Origin: Deltaproteobacteria bacterium UBA796
GTDB taxonomy: Bacteria; Myxococcota_A; UBA796
Assembly: GCA_002296975.1 (NCBI GenBank)
Contig: DBIS01000282.1
Coordinates: forward strand, 1-10,145
Direction of reading: 5' to 3'
DNA length: 10,145 bases
Shown: positions 1-6,158 of the stretch, piece after piece
Layout: each line of letters opens with the position of its first letter
Numbering within the stretch: position 1 is the stretch's first letter
Program-made: the position numbers and the translations under genes
Notes under the pieces: generated by a model
Told to the model about the DNA's origin: nothing
Databases searched by the model: none
What the model saw: only the letters and a program-made list of their open reading frames with translations

Positions 1-593
1 TCTGGGGTTTCACTCCACAGCGGATGTTCTTCCCGGCTGCTCCAGTCCACCCCTAAAAAGCGAATGCCCATAAAGTCAAAGCCGATGTTTTGAAGAAAAC
101 TCTCTTTGTCGCGTTGTGGATTGTAGACTGGGGCCGGTTGAATGCTGAAGTCATCCAATTGGGTGGCCAGTCGGCTCATTTGAGCATCAAAGGTCTCAAA
201 ATAGATGTCCGCTTGCCCAGCGACCACCACGTTGTCTCCCATAATGGGAACCCAAGGCATGCTCAGTCGGCTCAAGGCGGTATGGGCGGCTTCAAAGCCA
301 TCCCCCCAGCAGATATCGCCCAAGATAACGACCAACTGAATATCTTGCGCTGCGGCGTTGGCCTCGATCCAGTCGACGGCGGCCATCAGGCGGTTTTGAT
401 GCTCGCCCTCGCCGGTCACGTGTGGGTCTGCCAATATGGCCATCGAAAAGCGATGGGTAAAAACAATATCTTCAGCGTCGGTTTCGGTCGCGGTATCGGT
501 GGGGGCCTGGATGCTTGTCTGGGGGCCACTGCTCGGCTTTGATGTGCAGCCCCCAGCAGCCATACACAGGCCGACACCAAGCCAAAGCTTCAT
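1..593 (-). CDS. Metallophosphoesterase (calcineurin-like) lipoprotein, C-terminus cut by the window edge
   Basis: The first 197 codons of this leftward gene lie in the window, and the 3' end is beyond position 1. The N-terminus MKLWLGVGLCMAAGGC is a short hydrophobic signal ending in a plausible lipobox (AGGC, Cys16). It is followed by a low-complexity Thr/Ser/Pro linker (residues 17-42), so the enzyme is probably anchored to a membrane outside the cytoplasm. The catalytic fold then starts with a metal-binding DPH motif (D56, H58), the GDICWGD block (D93) and a GDN motif (119-121) where the family usually has GNH(D/E). Calcineurin-like phosphoesterases use a two-metal centre to hydrolyse phosphomono- or diesters; the substrate here cannot be told. 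The ATG overlaps the stop of the DUF1456 gene as ATGA, indicating translational coupling in one operon. The later His-rich metal motifs fall outside the window, so an inactive homologue cannot be excluded. Confidence 0.82.
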   Translation of the reverse strand, partial: MKLWLGVGLCMAAGGCTSKPSSGPQTSIQAPTDTATETDAEDIVFTHRFSMAILADPHVTGEGEHQNRLMAAVDWIEANAAAQDIQLVVILGDICWGDGFEAAHTALSRLSMPWVPIMGDNVVVAGQADIYFETFDAQMSRLATQLDDFSIQPAPVYNPQRDKESFLQNIGFDFMGIRFLGVDWSSREEHPLWSETP

Positions 594-1066
594 GCTTTTG
601 GAGCAACCCGAAGCGTCTGGGTGAGACCTTGTAGGAAGTTTCGCAACAGCTGGTCTCCACATTCGCGGTAATGCTTGTGATTTGGCTTGCGAAATAGCGC
701 TGTCAGCTCCCCTCTTGAGATGGCCAAGCCGCCCGCGTGAATGGTGCGGAGCATGGCGTCTTCGTGATATGTGAGGGCGATGCGCAGCTTTTTGAGGACT
801 GCGTTATTCGTGAGGACCGGGTCTCGCACCGGTGGAGGCCCACCCGCTTTACGGGGTCCTCTTTTGGCGATGATCAGGCCATCCAAAAAGTCACCCAGCG
901 TGTCGTCTGTGCAGGTTTGGGCGTGTTCGTCCTCTTCTTTGCCCATCCACGCGCGCACTTGAGAGGCCTCGGTTGATGTGCCCCCATGGGCGAAGGCCTC
1001 GGTCATCTGTTTGTCGTTGAGGTCGAGGGCGTAGCGAATACGCCTGAGGATATCGTTGTTGTTCAT
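590..1066 (-). CDS. DUF1456 family protein (YehS-like), two tandem domains
   Basis: This 158-residue protein closely resembles E. coli YehS from memory, both in length and in motifs. It holds two copies of the DUF1456 domain. The first is at about residues 1-69 (NNNDILRRIRYAL, then RAWMGKEEDE and DFLDGLIIAKRG). The second is at about 86-152 (NNAVLKKLRIAL, then LFRKPNHKHYRECGDQ and LRNFLQGL). The two are joined by a basic, Pro/Gly-rich linker. It has no signal peptide or membrane segment, so it should be cytoplasmic. The biochemical function of the family is not established to my knowledge. The gene starts 5 bp after the stop of the NHL lipoprotein gene and overlaps the phosphoesterase start by 4 bp (ATGA), so it is the middle gene of a three-gene operon. 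A cytoplasmic protein between two exported lipoproteins is a little unexpected. Confidence 0.9.
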   Translation of the reverse strand: MNNNDILRRIRYALDLNDKQMTEAFAHGGTSTEASQVRAWMGKEEDEHAQTCTDDTLGDFLDGLIIAKRGPRKAGGPPPVRDPVLTNNAVLKKLRIALTYHEDAMLRTIHAGGLAISRGELTALFRKPNHKHYRECGDQLLRNFLQGLTQTLRVAPKA

Positions 1067-1071
1067 GGCTT

Positions 1072-2247
1072 TTACAGGGTTTGAAGGCGAATGATTTTGT
1101 CGGCCTTGGCATCGACAATCCAGATGTCGTCCAAGCTGTTGGCGATAATGCCCATCAACGCCCCTTCACCCAATTCGGTGTCGAGCCAGTCGACAAGGTT
1201 GCCGTCCATATCAAAGGCATGAATGATGCCTGTTGCGTGGTCGGTGACCAAAATGTGTCCATCGACGATGGCCAAGCCTGAGGGCATCGAGATGTCAAAG
1301 TCGGCACCATCGATGAGGGTCCATACCAACACATCGTCCATCTGGTAATGATCAGTTCCAGGCTCCATTTTTGGCAGATTTGAACCGCGCTCACCCGATG
1401 TGGTGTCGAGCACTTTGATGGCACCATTCCCGGTGTCTGCGATGTACAGATAGCCGGTGGCCGCGTCGAACTCCATATGGCTCGGCACACCCTCAACCCG
1501 GGCGAACTCACCTTTGGCGTACTCGCCGACGATGCCGTCTGAGTGGTCATCCCATCCAGCGCCATGGTCGTCTACAAAGTCGATTCTATCGATGGCGCCC
1601 GTCGAGCCGTCAAAAACCCAGTAAAGGTTGGTGTCTTCCCATGCGATACCCATGCACAACGGGGTCTCGTGAAGCATATCGATGTGGCTGCCGAGATCGG
1701 TGGGCGAGCCCCAAAGCTCTGAGAGGTAGGCGGCCGCCTCTGGATTGCTGATGCCAAAAATGGCCGGGTCTGAGCTCCACAAGGAGGGGCCCATAAAGTC
1801 GTTGGGTGCACCTTGATCGTTATAGGTGTTCCGTGACTCATGGCAGGTGCCGAAGTTGAAATAATCTGTGCCAGCCATTTCGGGTGCCCCGAATGCGATG
1901 GATGACACCTCTTCCATAAAGTGGAATGCGTAAGGGTCTACGATATGTCGGCTGCTTTGGTCATCCATTCCAGCATTTTTCAGAATGGTGACTGAGTCGT
2001 CTGCGCGATTTACCACCCATAGCTCACCCTCAACACCGGGGTTGAATGCGAGGTCACGGGGCAGGTCGAGTCCATCGCTGCTGCTGGCAATCGTGTTCAT
2101 TTTCAGGGTCGAGATGTCGTGGCTGTCGTGGCCCAAGGCGCCCACACCAAGGTAGATTGGATCATCGCCAAATGGTGGAGGGTTGATGCTGTCGTCGTCT
2201 TTGGAACTGCAGGCGGCGAGGGCGAGAAGAATGTAAAAGCGATTCAT
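1072..2247 (-). CDS. NHL/six-bladed beta-propeller-type lipoprotein
   Basis: This is a 391-residue exported protein. The start MNRFYILLALAAC is a very short lipoprotein signal with lipobox LAAC (Cys13), followed by a Ser/Lys/Asp-rich linker. The mature part carries repeated propeller-strand patterns: about 60-95 (LPRDLAFNPG..ELWVVNR..DSVTIL), 250-280 (MEFDAATGYLYIADTGNGAI), 315-345 (PSGLAIVDGHILVTDHATG) and the C-terminal IANSLDDIWIVDAKADKI. These are typical of NHL or SMP-30-like propellers. The middle, about 120-230, is less regular, with many His, Asp and Trp residues and two cysteines (in GTCHES and TPLCMG) that could form a disulfide. No catalytic residues can be assigned; propellers of this type bind ligands or proteins or act as lactonases. 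An AAGGA Shine-Dalgarno lies 7 bases before the ATG (2255-2259), supporting the start. It is the first gene of the leftward operon. Confidence 0.8.
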   Translation of the reverse strand: MNRFYILLALAACSSKDDDSINPPPFGDDPIYLGVGALGHDSHDISTLKMNTIASSSDGLDLPRDLAFNPGVEGELWVVNRADDSVTILKNAGMDDQSSRHIVDPYAFHFMEEVSSIAFGAPEMAGTDYFNFGTCHESRNTYNDQGAPNDFMGPSLWSSDPAIFGISNPEAAAYLSELWGSPTDLGSHIDMLHETPLCMGIAWEDTNLYWVFDGSTGAIDRIDFVDDHGAGWDDHSDGIVGEYAKGEFARVEGVPSHMEFDAATGYLYIADTGNGAIKVLDTTSGERGSNLPKMEPGTDHYQMDDVLVWTLIDGADFDISMPSGLAIVDGHILVTDHATGIIHAFDMDGNLVDWLDTELGEGALMGIIANSLDDIWIVDAKADKIIRLQTL

Positions 2248-2368
2248 GGGGCAGTCCTTGGTTGAGTGTACTCACCAGTGATCTATAAGGTCACAGCGTT
2301 AACAGAAACACCGGTTAACGTCAGCCTTTTAGGCGTTAAGTGCGTGTCTGTTTTGTTGGCGAGTGGGT
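2248..2368 (-). promoter_or_regulatory. Intergenic leader of the NHL-lipoprotein operon: probable promoter with GTTAA repeats
   Basis: This 121-bp gap separates the HEAT-protein stop from the NHL lipoprotein start. On the minus strand a -10-like TATAGA sits at 2287-2282, about 35 bases before the ATG; no convincing -35 is visible at the right distance. Just upstream is a perfect 7-bp inverted repeat, CGTTAAC (2297-2303) and GTTAACG (2314-2320), separated by 10 bases. A further GCGTTAA copy follows at 2333-2339. A small GCC/GGC hairpin is possible between them. Such placement over the -35 region would suit an operator. No factor-independent terminator for the upstream HEAT gene was seen, so read-through from it is possible. 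The promoter assignment is an inference. Confidence 0.35.
2297..2339. repeat. Cluster of three GTTAA-centred repeats (two form a 7-bp inverted repeat)
   Basis: CGTTAAC (2297-2303) and GTTAACG (2314-2320) are perfect reverse complements with a 10-base spacer. GCGTTAA occurs at 2296-2302 and again at 2333-2339 as a direct repeat 37 bp apart. The cluster lies entirely in the non-coding gap upstream of the leftward operon. It could be a transcription-factor operator or an RNA hairpin if transcribed from the upstream gene. Confidence 0.5.
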
Positions 2369-4588
2369 TTAAAGGCCCTGGGCCTCAAGGACCATCGCAG
2401 CACCCATGTCTCCATTCTCCTGCATGGCAGGCAGGGCCAAAAAGCTCCAGTGGCCTGGGAGCTTGGGTCCTGGGATACCATCAAAAAGTCCAATTCCGGT
2501 GCCAAGATTGAGTTTGGGGGCGACCACTGCGCCGATTCCTAAGCCCAAGGTGGCGCCCGTCAGTGCACCGATCGACACGGGCTGCGCTGCGCTGGTTCCC
2601 AGCATCACGCCAAGTGAGCCCATGGTGGCACCCGCGACACCAAATAGCTGTGGAATCATTGTATCTCGGGGGCCAAATTCGGTGAGGTCAGACAAAATGA
2701 CCGCCCCGGTAGCCAGGCCCAGATCCATGGAAGAGGTGCCCACGATGACGGCGGCCCTTGGACTGAGGTTGGCGTCGGTGGCGACTTGGCCGACACTGCC
2801 ATAAAAGCCGCCCCATGTTGCAGCGGTGGCCATAAACATGGCGTCGATGGGTTGTGGGTCGAAGTGTGCTGCCGCTGCCATAAACCCACCGCTGGCCAAA
2901 ATAGTGCCGGTGGCGATTACGTTTCCGGCTTGGGTTTCGCTATGAAAGCGCTTCTCTCCTAGAAGGAAGACACCTGTGCCCAAATGAATCGCGCTCAAGA
3001 CGGTGCCCACGTTGACCATCGCCCAGTCCCCGGGGGTGGGCTCAATCGCCGGGTATAAGACGCCACCCAGTGCGGCTCCGGCGAGTCCTGAAGGCAGGAT
3101 GATGCTGGCGCGGGTCTGTGTTGACGCGGGTTGATTGGGAATCATTGTGGCGGAGGTTGCGAGCAGGTTTCCGAAGACGGCACCGTAGCCCACAAGTGCT
3201 GTTTGGTTGACGGACATGGGTTGAAAGTGGCCGCCGATCAGCCCGGCGGTGACTCCCGTGAAAAAGCCCAAATCCATAAAGGGCCCCACCAACTCTGGTC
3301 GGTCGATTATCAACGGGACCATCGCAGATGCAGTCATGGCTTCAAGGCCAATCACCCCGGCAAAAAGTGCTTGTTCACCGTTGGGTGCCCAATGGTTTTG
3401 GGTGAGGGAGCCCGCAGCAAGCCCCATACCGGACCCGAGCAGAATACCGGCAGAACGGCCCCGTTGCTTCGCCCGAATGTCGATAATTTCGGAGCTTTCG
3501 CAGGCCTTGACTTCAGCATCGGTTCGCAGGTAACAATCGTATTCAATCGCGCCAAAGCTTTGCCCAAACCGTGTGGCCGAACGTCCGAGTTGTGCGCCCA
3601 AAAAACCAGCGCCGTTAATGCGCCACACCTGTTCAGGCGTGGGGGAGGTTTTCATGCGCGTGTAGCCGGTGGCCGCACCCACCCCCACCCCGATACTTCT
3701 GAAAAGAGCAGACGTATTTTTGACCGCTTTGCCCTCTTGTCTACCGTAGATGGCGTCGGTTGCCAGCAATCCCCCAACGAGGCCCCAGGTCACATTTGAG
3801 CTGTATGCCAGACCGCCACCGGTAGAGACCGGGTTGCTTTGGCCATACCATTGCGCCGTGGAAGCGCCGATGAGGAGACCCGAGAACGAACCGATGCCGG
3901 GAGCGGATTCGGATTGCCCCCATATCCCGACGCTGTTGAGCAGAATGGCGCCCGTCAAGGCGTTGCCTCCTGTCGCCACGTTGAGCCCGAACGTTGTTCC
4001 CCCGCCTGCTGGGCGCGAACGTTCGGCCATAAAAGCCGAAAAGTGGGAGTCGAGTGCCTCGAGGGCCAAGGCGCGCGCGGGCGGGTCGATGCGTTGGTCG
4101 TTGGCGAGTGCATACAAAAAGATGGCTGCCTCTGTATCACCACGGTCTCGGATGGCGTGGATGGCGACCTCCCGAACGGGGAGGGTTTCACCGATGGCCC
4201 CAGCGCGTTCCTCGAGTATGCTCAAGGCCGCGGGTGTGTCCCAGTCGCTGACGGCGTTCAGCACCGCCAACCGCACAGCAGTCGAGCGCGCGCGGCTGCC
4301 GACTTTCGCTAAACCCAGCACCCGGGTGTCTTTGTCGGCGACGAGACGCTTTACAGCTGCCACCCGTTTTGGGTCCTCAGCGTCGGTGTCAAGCATGGTG
4401 CTCGCGGCATTCAATAAGCCCGAGATGCGTACAGCCTCGGCTTTGTGGGCCACGCCAGATGCCGTCGCTTCGGTCAAGGCTGCTTGTAGGGCCGCCTCTG
4501 GACTTTGCTCCGCCGGTGGATTGCCTTCGGCTAAAGCCAAAGCTGGGAGGGCGATTAATGCTGCAGCGACAAGGGAGCATTTTAGCAT
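2369..4588 (-). CDS. Secreted HEAT-like repeat protein with a long glycine-rich hydrophobic C-terminal region, function unknown
   Basis: The chosen ATG gives 739 residues; an in-frame GTG at 4600 would add four. Neither start has a strong ribosome site, but the ATG has a weak GAGA at suitable spacing. The N-terminus is a clear Sec signal peptide (MLKCSLVAAALIALPALALA, cleavage after ALA near residue 20). Residues about 30-180 are Ala/Leu-rich helices with HEAT-like pairs (e.g. STAVRLAVLNAVSDW, REVAIHAIRDRG, PARALALEALDSH). From about 190 to 715 the protein is a long series of Gly/Ala-rich hydrophobic stretches of 18-25 residues broken by short polar turns (e.g. GRSAGILLGSGMGLAAGSL, IGALTGATLGLGIGAVVAP). 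Two cysteines about 15 residues apart near 365-380 could form a disulfide. The pattern suggests a membrane-embedded or tightly packed repeat domain in the envelope. I do not recognise the family, and no enzyme motif is visible. The gene is divergent from the antiporter gene. Confidence 0.78.
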   Translation of the reverse strand: MLKCSLVAAALIALPALALAEGNPPAEQSPEAALQAALTEATASGVAHKAEAVRISGLLNAASTMLDTDAEDPKRVAAVKRLVADKDTRVLGLAKVGSRARSTAVRLAVLNAVSDWDTPAALSILEERAGAIGETLPVREVAIHAIRDRGDTEAAIFLYALANDQRIDPPARALALEALDSHFSAFMAERSRPAGGGTTFGLNVATGGNALTGAILLNSVGIWGQSESAPGIGSFSGLLIGASTAQWYGQSNPVSTGGGLAYSSNVTWGLVGGLLATDAIYGRQEGKAVKNTSALFRSIGVGVGAATGYTRMKTSPTPEQVWRINGAGFLGAQLGRSATRFGQSFGAIEYDCYLRTDAEVKACESSEIIDIRAKQRGRSAGILLGSGMGLAAGSLTQNHWAPNGEQALFAGVIGLEAMTASAMVPLIIDRPELVGPFMDLGFFTGVTAGLIGGHFQPMSVNQTALVGYGAVFGNLLATSATMIPNQPASTQTRASIILPSGLAGAALGGVLYPAIEPTPGDWAMVNVGTVLSAIHLGTGVFLLGEKRFHSETQAGNVIATGTILASGGFMAAAAHFDPQPIDAMFMATAATWGGFYGSVGQVATDANLSPRAAVIVGTSSMDLGLATGAVILSDLTEFGPRDTMIPQLFGVAGATMGSLGVMLGTSAAQPVSIGALTGATLGLGIGAVVAPKLNLGTGIGLFDGIPGPKLPGHWSFLALPAMQENGDMGAAMVLEAQGL

Positions 4589-4646
4589 GACGGTTCTCAC
4601 TGGATGAAGCAGCTCACGCTGTCAGTATTTTCGAGGGTCAAACAGC

Positions 4647-4652
4647 ATTCTA
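4647..4652 (-). promoter_or_regulatory. Possible -10 element for the HEAT-repeat gene
   Basis: Read on the minus strand, 4652-4647 is TAGAAT, five of six bases of the sigma-70 -10 consensus, about 58 bases before the ATG at 4588. No good -35 lies 16-18 bases upstream; that position is occupied by the end of the hexanucleotide repeat. This is suggestive only. Confidence 0.22.
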
Positions 4653-4667
4653 TCCGGTTTCCGCTAC

Positions 4668-4697
4668 ACTTCCACTTCCACTTCCACTTCCACATCC
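4668..4697. repeat. Hexanucleotide tandem repeat (ACTTCC)x4 plus one degenerate unit
   Basis: Four perfect ACTTCC units run from 4668 to 4691, followed by one unit with a single change (ACATCC, 4692-4697). The array lies in the 127-bp gap between two divergent genes. It ends 18 bases before the antiporter ATG and is about 80 bases from the HEAT-protein ATG. Because the unit length is six, gain or loss of a copy would not shift a reading frame. It would change promoter spacing or the 5' untranslated region. Confidence 0.85.
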
Positions 4698-4715
4698 AAT
4701 ACACCGAGTTGACCC

Positions 4716-6131
4716 ATGGACCCCAGTTGGACCTCTCTTCTTCCCGCGTTCGTGGCCATCGCGCTCGCATTTTCGACCCGCCGAGTGGTGCCTGCGCTTT
4801 TTGCCGCCATCGTCACCGGTGGCGTTGTGCTGTATTCACAGACCGGCGAACCGGCCGATGCCAACTTTGTGCGGCGATTTTTGCTTCCGGCCTTGGGCTC
4901 GGGCTCGTACGCCAAAATCTTGGTCATTTATTTGTGGTCCCTCGGTGGGCTTATCGGCGTGTGGGAAAAGACGGGAGGCGCACAGCATTTTGCAAAGGTT
5001 GTCGGCGGAAAAATAGCCAAAGGGCCGCGGTCAGCACGTTTTTTCGGTTGGCTGGTGGGCATCATTTTTCATCAGGGCGGCACGGTAAGCACGGTGCTCG
5101 CGGGCACAACGGTCAAGCCGGTCACCGACAAGCATGGCATCGCTCACGAGGAGCTGGCCTATATTGTCGACTCTACCGCCAGCCCGGTCGCTACGGTGCT
5201 TCCGTTTAATGCCTGGCCGGCCTATATCGCCGCTTTGGTTGTGGGGTCTGTCCCCGTGATTCCTGACCTTGAAAGTGCGGTACGGTTTTTCTTTGGTTCG
5301 GTGATTTTCAACTTTTACGGCATCATTGCCGTCACCATGACTTTTCTCTTTGCGATGGGCTGGTTGCCTTGGGTGGGCAAGCGCATGGCTGCCGCTCGGG
5401 CGAGAGCCGCATCGACGGGTGCCCTCGATGGCCCCGGAGCCAAGCCGATGATGCCACCGGATGGGCCGCCTCAAACCGCCGAGGGATACACGCCCAGTTT
5501 GGCCGATTTTTTCGTACCCATCGGTGTGTTGCTCGGCGTTGGCGTGCTGCCCACCGTGCTGTGGGATGCCAACTGGATCGACGAGGCCTTTGTGGGCTGT
5601 GCGCTGTCGGCCATGGTGGTGGCTCGGGCGCGCGGCTTGCCTTTGGGTGAGGTGATGGATGGCTTTATTAACGGCTGTCGGGCCATGACCATCGGTGCGA
5701 TTATCTTGGGCCTTGCGGTCACTTTGGCGATGGTCACAGCAGAGCTCGACACCGCCAGCTATTTGGTGTCCTTGATGAGCGGTGCCGTGCCGCCAGTGGC
5801 CTTGCCCGCCTTGTTGATGGCTTTGTGTATGGGCATCGCCTTTGCTTGTGGAAGCTCGTGGGGCACCTATGCGGTGGTATTTCCAGTCGCGATGCCGCTG
5901 GCGTGGGCGATGCTGCCAGACCCCACCTATCTACACTTGTGTTTTGGTGCAGTGCTGGGAGGGGCCGTGTTTGGAGACCAATGTTCGCCGATTTCAGACA
6001 CAACGATTTTGTCGAGCATGTTCACGGGTTGTGACCTGATGGATCATGTTCACACCCAACTGCCCCTCGCGTTGGCTGCCGCAGGCATGGGTGGGGTCCT
6101 CGCCACGGTCGTGGCAGCGGTGTTGGTTTAG
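4716..6131 (+). CDS. NhaC-family Na+/H+ antiporter
   Basis: This 471-residue integral membrane protein has hydrophobic segments along its whole length. Two family hallmarks are clear: an AYIVDSTASPVATVLPFNAW block at about 148-167, and a GDQCSPISDTTILSS block at 420-434 followed by DHVHTQLPLAL. Both match the pattern conserved in NhaC-type antiporters (Na_H_antiporter family). These proteins exchange Na+ for protons across the cytoplasmic membrane and serve pH and salt homeostasis, though some relatives carry organic ions, so the substrate is inferred. A hydrophilic loop at about 222-262 divides the protein into two halves. The length is normal for the family. The start has only a weak ribosome site, and the hexanucleotide repeat ends 18 bases upstream. 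The gene stands alone: it is divergent from the HEAT-protein gene and convergent with the UhpC-like gene, 27 bp away. Confidence 0.9.
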   Translation: MDPSWTSLLPAFVAIALAFSTRRVVPALFAAIVTGGVVLYSQTGEPADANFVRRFLLPALGSGSYAKILVIYLWSLGGLIGVWEKTGGAQHFAKVVGGKIAKGPRSARFFGWLVGIIFHQGGTVSTVLAGTTVKPVTDKHGIAHEELAYIVDSTASPVATVLPFNAWPAYIAALVVGSVPVIPDLESAVRFFFGSVIFNFYGIIAVTMTFLFAMGWLPWVGKRMAAARARAASTGALDGPGAKPMMPPDGPPQTAEGYTPSLADFFVPIGVLLGVGVLPTVLWDANWIDEAFVGCALSAMVVARARGLPLGEVMDGFINGCRAMTIGAIILGLAVTLAMVTAELDTASYLVSLMSGAVPPVALPALLMALCMGIAFACGSSWGTYAVVFPVAMPLAWAMLPDPTYLHLCFGAVLGGAVFGDQCSPISDTTILSSMFTGCDLMDHVHTQLPLALAAAGMGGVLATVVAAVLV

Positions 6132-6158
6132 GCTTTGAGGCATCCCGCCCAAAGAACG

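Noticed and set aside
90..542. Plus-strand open frame of 150 codons at the left end
   Set aside because: It is antisense to the metallophosphoesterase, whose signal peptide and metal motifs are convincing on the minus strand.
1840..1860. Possible haem-binding Cys-His pair in the NHL lipoprotein (GTCHES)
   Set aside because: A c-type haem site needs CxxCH. Only a single Cys precedes the His, so there is no haem-attachment motif.
3750..4607. Long open frame of 285 codons on the plus strand, with others at 3131-3799 and 6795-7472
   Set aside because: They lie fully antisense to the HEAT-repeat gene and the MFS gene, whose protein motifs are clear. Their translations are low-complexity Arg/Ser/Pro/Ala-rich with no recognisable motif, as expected for shadows in GC-rich DNA.
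4604..5209. Plus-strand open frame whose start spells His-Phe repeats, and a minus-strand frame at 4664-4927 ending in Val-Glu repeats
   Set aside because: Both are translations of the hexanucleotide repeat run into the wrong frames of the antiporter gene. The antiporter frame has strong family motifs.
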